DNA of 6,006 nucleotides from an uncultured Rikenella sp. (GTDB lineage: Bacteria; Bacteroidota; Bacteroidia; Bacteroidales; Rikenellaceae), in assembly GCF_910577125.1 (NCBI RefSeq), contig NZ_CAJTMN010000114.1:1-6006 (forward strand), read 5' to 3'. This document shows positions 4,296-6,006 of the stretch, in pieces. Every line of letters begins with the position of its first letter. The first letter of the stretch is position 1. The notes below the pieces were generated by a model, which had not been told where the DNA came from, ran no database searches, and worked only from the letters and a program-made list of their open reading frames with translations. Made by a program: the position numbers and the translations under genes.

Positions 4296-5807
4296 ATGGC
4301 AACCGAACTGACACAGAAATACATTCTGGCTTTGGATCAGGGGACGACCTCCTCGCGCGCGATTATCGTCGACCACGGAGGCAACATCGTGGCCTTCGCC
4401 CAGAAGCCCTTCGAACAGATCTTTCCGCGTCCCGGATGGGTCGAGCACGACCCGGGCGAGATCTGGTACACCCAGTCCTCCGTGGCCGCCGAAGCCGTTG
4501 CCAAAGCCGACCTCACGGGGCTCGACATCGCCTGCATCGGGATCACCAACCAGCGTGAAACGACCATCATCTGGGATCGCGAGACCTCGCTGCCCATCTA
4601 CAACGCCATCGTGTGGCAGGACAGGCGGACGGCCGACTACTGCGAGCTCCTCAAGCGCGAGGGGCGGGCCGAAACGATTCGGGCCAAGACAGGCCTGATG
4701 CTCGACGCCTACTTCTCGGCCACAAAAATCAAGTGGATTCTCGACCACGTCGAGGGGGCCAGAGAACGGGCCGAAAAGGGAAAGCTCTGTTTCGGCACCG
4801 TGGACAGCTGGATCGTGTGGAAGTTCACCCGCGGCCGGGTGCACGTCACCGACGTGAGCAACGCCTCGCGGACGATGCTCTTCAACATCCACACGCTGGA
4901 GTGGGACCGCGAGCTGCTGGAGCTGTTCGACATCCCGGAATCGCTGCTTCCGGAGGTGTGCGACAGCAGCGAGATCTATTGCGATACGGCCACGACGCTC
5001 TTTTCGACCAAGATTCCGATCTCGGGCATCGCGGGCGACCAGCAGGCGGCTCTTTTCGGCCAGCTCTGCACCGAGCCGGGGATGGTCAAAACCACCTACG
5101 GCACGGGGTGTTTCATGATGGCGAACACGGGCGACCAGGCGGTGGCGTCGAAGAACCGCCTCCTGACGACCATCGCCTGGCGGATCGGCGGGCGGGTGAC
5201 CTATGCGCTGGAGGGGAGCGCCTTCGTGGGCGGGGCGGTGATCCAGTGGCTGCGGGATGCGGTGCATGTGGTGAAGTCGTCGGCCGAGACGGAGGAGCTG
5301 GCTCAGTCGGTGCCGGACAACGGCGGGGTCTACTTCGTACCGGCTCTGACGGGGCTGGGGGCGCCCTACTGGGATCAGTATGCGCGGGGGACGATCGTGG
5401 GGATCACGCGGGGGACGACGTCGGCCTATCTGGCGCGGGCGGCGCTCGAGGGGATCGCCTACGAGGTCTACGACATTCTGGCGGCGATGGAGAGCGATGT
5501 GGGAGCGCTGTCCCGCGAGATGCGGGTGGACGGCGGGGCGGTGGCGAACAATTTCCTGATGCAGTTCCAGGCGGATGTCTCGCGGGGGAACATCCTGCGG
5601 CCTCTGACGCTGGAGTCTACGGCGATGGGGGCGGCGTTTCTGGCTGGGCTGGCGGTGGGCTACTGGGAGGGGCTCGAAGAGTTGCAGCAGCTCTGGAAAC
5701 TGGATCGGGCTTTCGCACCGCTCCTGCCGGAGCCGGAGGCGGAACGGCTGTTGACGGACTGGCACCGGGCGGTCGAGCGGGCCAGAGGCTGGGCGAAGGA
5801 GAAGTAG
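4296..5807 (+). CDS. glpK: Glycerol kinase
   Basis: GlpK phosphorylates glycerol with ATP to sn-glycerol-3-phosphate in the cytosol, feeding GlpD. Starting at the ATG at 4296 gives 503 residues, almost the E. coli length of 502. The frame is open further upstream, but that part is repeat sequence and MATELTQKYILALDQGTTSSR is the family N-terminus. FGGY kinase motifs are complete: DQGTTSSR (14-21), GITNQRET (82-89) with R87 and E88 for glycerol, YFSATKIKWIL (139-149) with Y139, SGIAGDQQAALFG (243-255) with catalytic D248, TYGTGCF (267-273) for ATP, and VDGGAVANNFLMQF (411-424). The stretch before SGIAGDQQ (about 228-242) lacks the GGKGGTR loop that binds fructose-1,6-bisphosphate in E. coli. 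It also lacks the HPr-phosphorylated histidine loop of Gram-positive enzymes. Those two controls are therefore probably absent. Late codons are strongly G-ending. No glpF uptake gene is visible in the window. Confidence 0.97.
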   Translation: MATELTQKYILALDQGTTSSRAIIVDHGGNIVAFAQKPFEQIFPRPGWVEHDPGEIWYTQSSVAAEAVAKADLTGLDIACIGITNQRETTIIWDRETSLPIYNAIVWQDRRTADYCELLKREGRAETIRAKTGLMLDAYFSATKIKWILDHVEGARERAEKGKLCFGTVDSWIVWKFTRGRVHVTDVSNASRTMLFNIHTLEWDRELLELFDIPESLLPEVCDSSEIYCDTATTLFSTKIPISGIAGDQQAALFGQLCTEPGMVKTTYGTGCFMMANTGDQAVASKNRLLTTIAWRIGGRVTYALEGSAFVGGAVIQWLRDAVHVVKSSAETEELAQSVPDNGGVYFVPALTGLGAPYWDQYARGTIVGITRGTTSAYLARAALEGIAYEVYDILAAMESDVGALSREMRVDGGAVANNFLMQFQADVSRGNILRPLTLESTAMGAAFLAGLAVGYWEGLEELQQLWKLDRAFAPLLPEPEAERLLTDWHRAVERARGWAKEK

Positions 5808-5830
5808 GCCGGGAAGGTGACCGGTTGTTT

Positions 5831-5880
5831 GGAGTAGAGGCTGCTTGGATTGGGGTAGCCCCGGTTTGGGTAGAGGCTAC
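5831..5880. repeat. Degenerate tandem units after glpK
   Basis: GGAGTAGAGGCTGC (5831-5844) and GGGTAGAGGCTAC (5868-5880) flank a GGGGTAGCCCC hairpin (about 5852-5862). The first and last match the units at 178-232 near the window start. They occupy the gap after the glpK stop and overlap the stop codon of the possible minus-strand gene at 5880-6006. No T-tract terminator for glpK is seen. Confidence 0.55.
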
Positions 5881-6006
5881 TATTTCGGAGTGCCCGCCGG
5901 CACCGGCACGAGGGGGTGCGCCGAGGACGAATGCCGCAGAATGGGGCGGTAGGCCGAAAGGGGCAGAGGATCGGATTGTGGGTTGGGTGAGGTTGTGGCG
6001 GGGGGG
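5880..6006 (-). CDS. Possible C-terminal end of an unidentified proline-rich protein (partial)
   Basis: On the minus strand a frame enters from the window edge and stays open for 41 codons to TAG at 5882-5880. The translation is rich in proline, serine and alanine (for example AYRPILRHSSS and VPVPAGTPK) and is not recognised. If real, it is the tail of a gene convergent with glpK, 72 bases from its stop. At least one other minus-strand frame is also open across this region, and the sequence is very G-rich on the plus strand, so an open frame is expected by chance. Confidence 0.25.
   Translation of the reverse strand, partial: PPATTSPNPQSDPLPLSAYRPILRHSSSAHPLVPVPAGTPK

Noticed and set aside
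4287..5765. Long minus-strand open frame opposite glpK
   Set aside because: Low-complexity Arg/Pro/His composition and fully antisense to a complete glycerol kinase.

Overview
The window looks like chromosomal DNA of a GC-rich member of the Bacteroidota, most like Alistipes or a relative. This is inferred from four things. Start codons are preceded by A-rich or unstructured leaders without a clear Shine-Dalgarno. There is a start-less piece of a Fibrobacter-succinogenes-major-paralogous-type surface protein. The metabolic genes have the expected sequence style. The gaps are rich in structured intergenic repeats. No rRNA, tRNA, CRISPR array, transposase or phage gene was seen.

Layout. Bases 1-266 hold only repeats: a long inverted repeat, a copy of a dispersed intergenic repeat, degenerate tandem units and a weak terminator-like hairpin. 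On the minus strand at 267-500 lies a 77-codon fragment without a start codon, the C-terminal end of a surface-type domain. It is in frame with, and immediately after, the stop codon of the next gene. The minus-strand pair at 501-2089 is pdxB (4-phosphoerythronate dehydrogenase, vitamin B6 synthesis) followed 20 bases later by a PduO-type cob(I)alamin adenosyltransferase. This is probably one transcript concerned with cofactor supply. A 309-base divergent gap (2090-2398) carries a second, inverted copy of the dispersed repeat. On the plus strand, glpD (2399-3964, FAD glycerol-3-phosphate dehydrogenase) and glpK (4296-5807, glycerol kinase) form a glycerol catabolism pair. They are separated by a 331-base gap that is mostly a 245-base, highly structured, near-palindromic element (4002-4246). 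After glpK come more degenerate repeat units, then a possible C-terminal end of a minus-strand gene running off the window.

Function. GlpK phosphorylates glycerol to sn-glycerol-3-phosphate. GlpD oxidises this to dihydroxyacetone phosphate and passes electrons to the quinone pool. PdxB supplies the pyridoxal phosphate pathway and the adenosyltransferase makes adenosylcobalamin. The four intact genes are ordinary housekeeping or catabolic genes. The least explained material is between them: the glpD-glpK element, whose two end hairpins differ only by paired, compensatory changes; the modular intergenic repeat family; and the orphan surface-protein fragment behind the adenosyltransferase.
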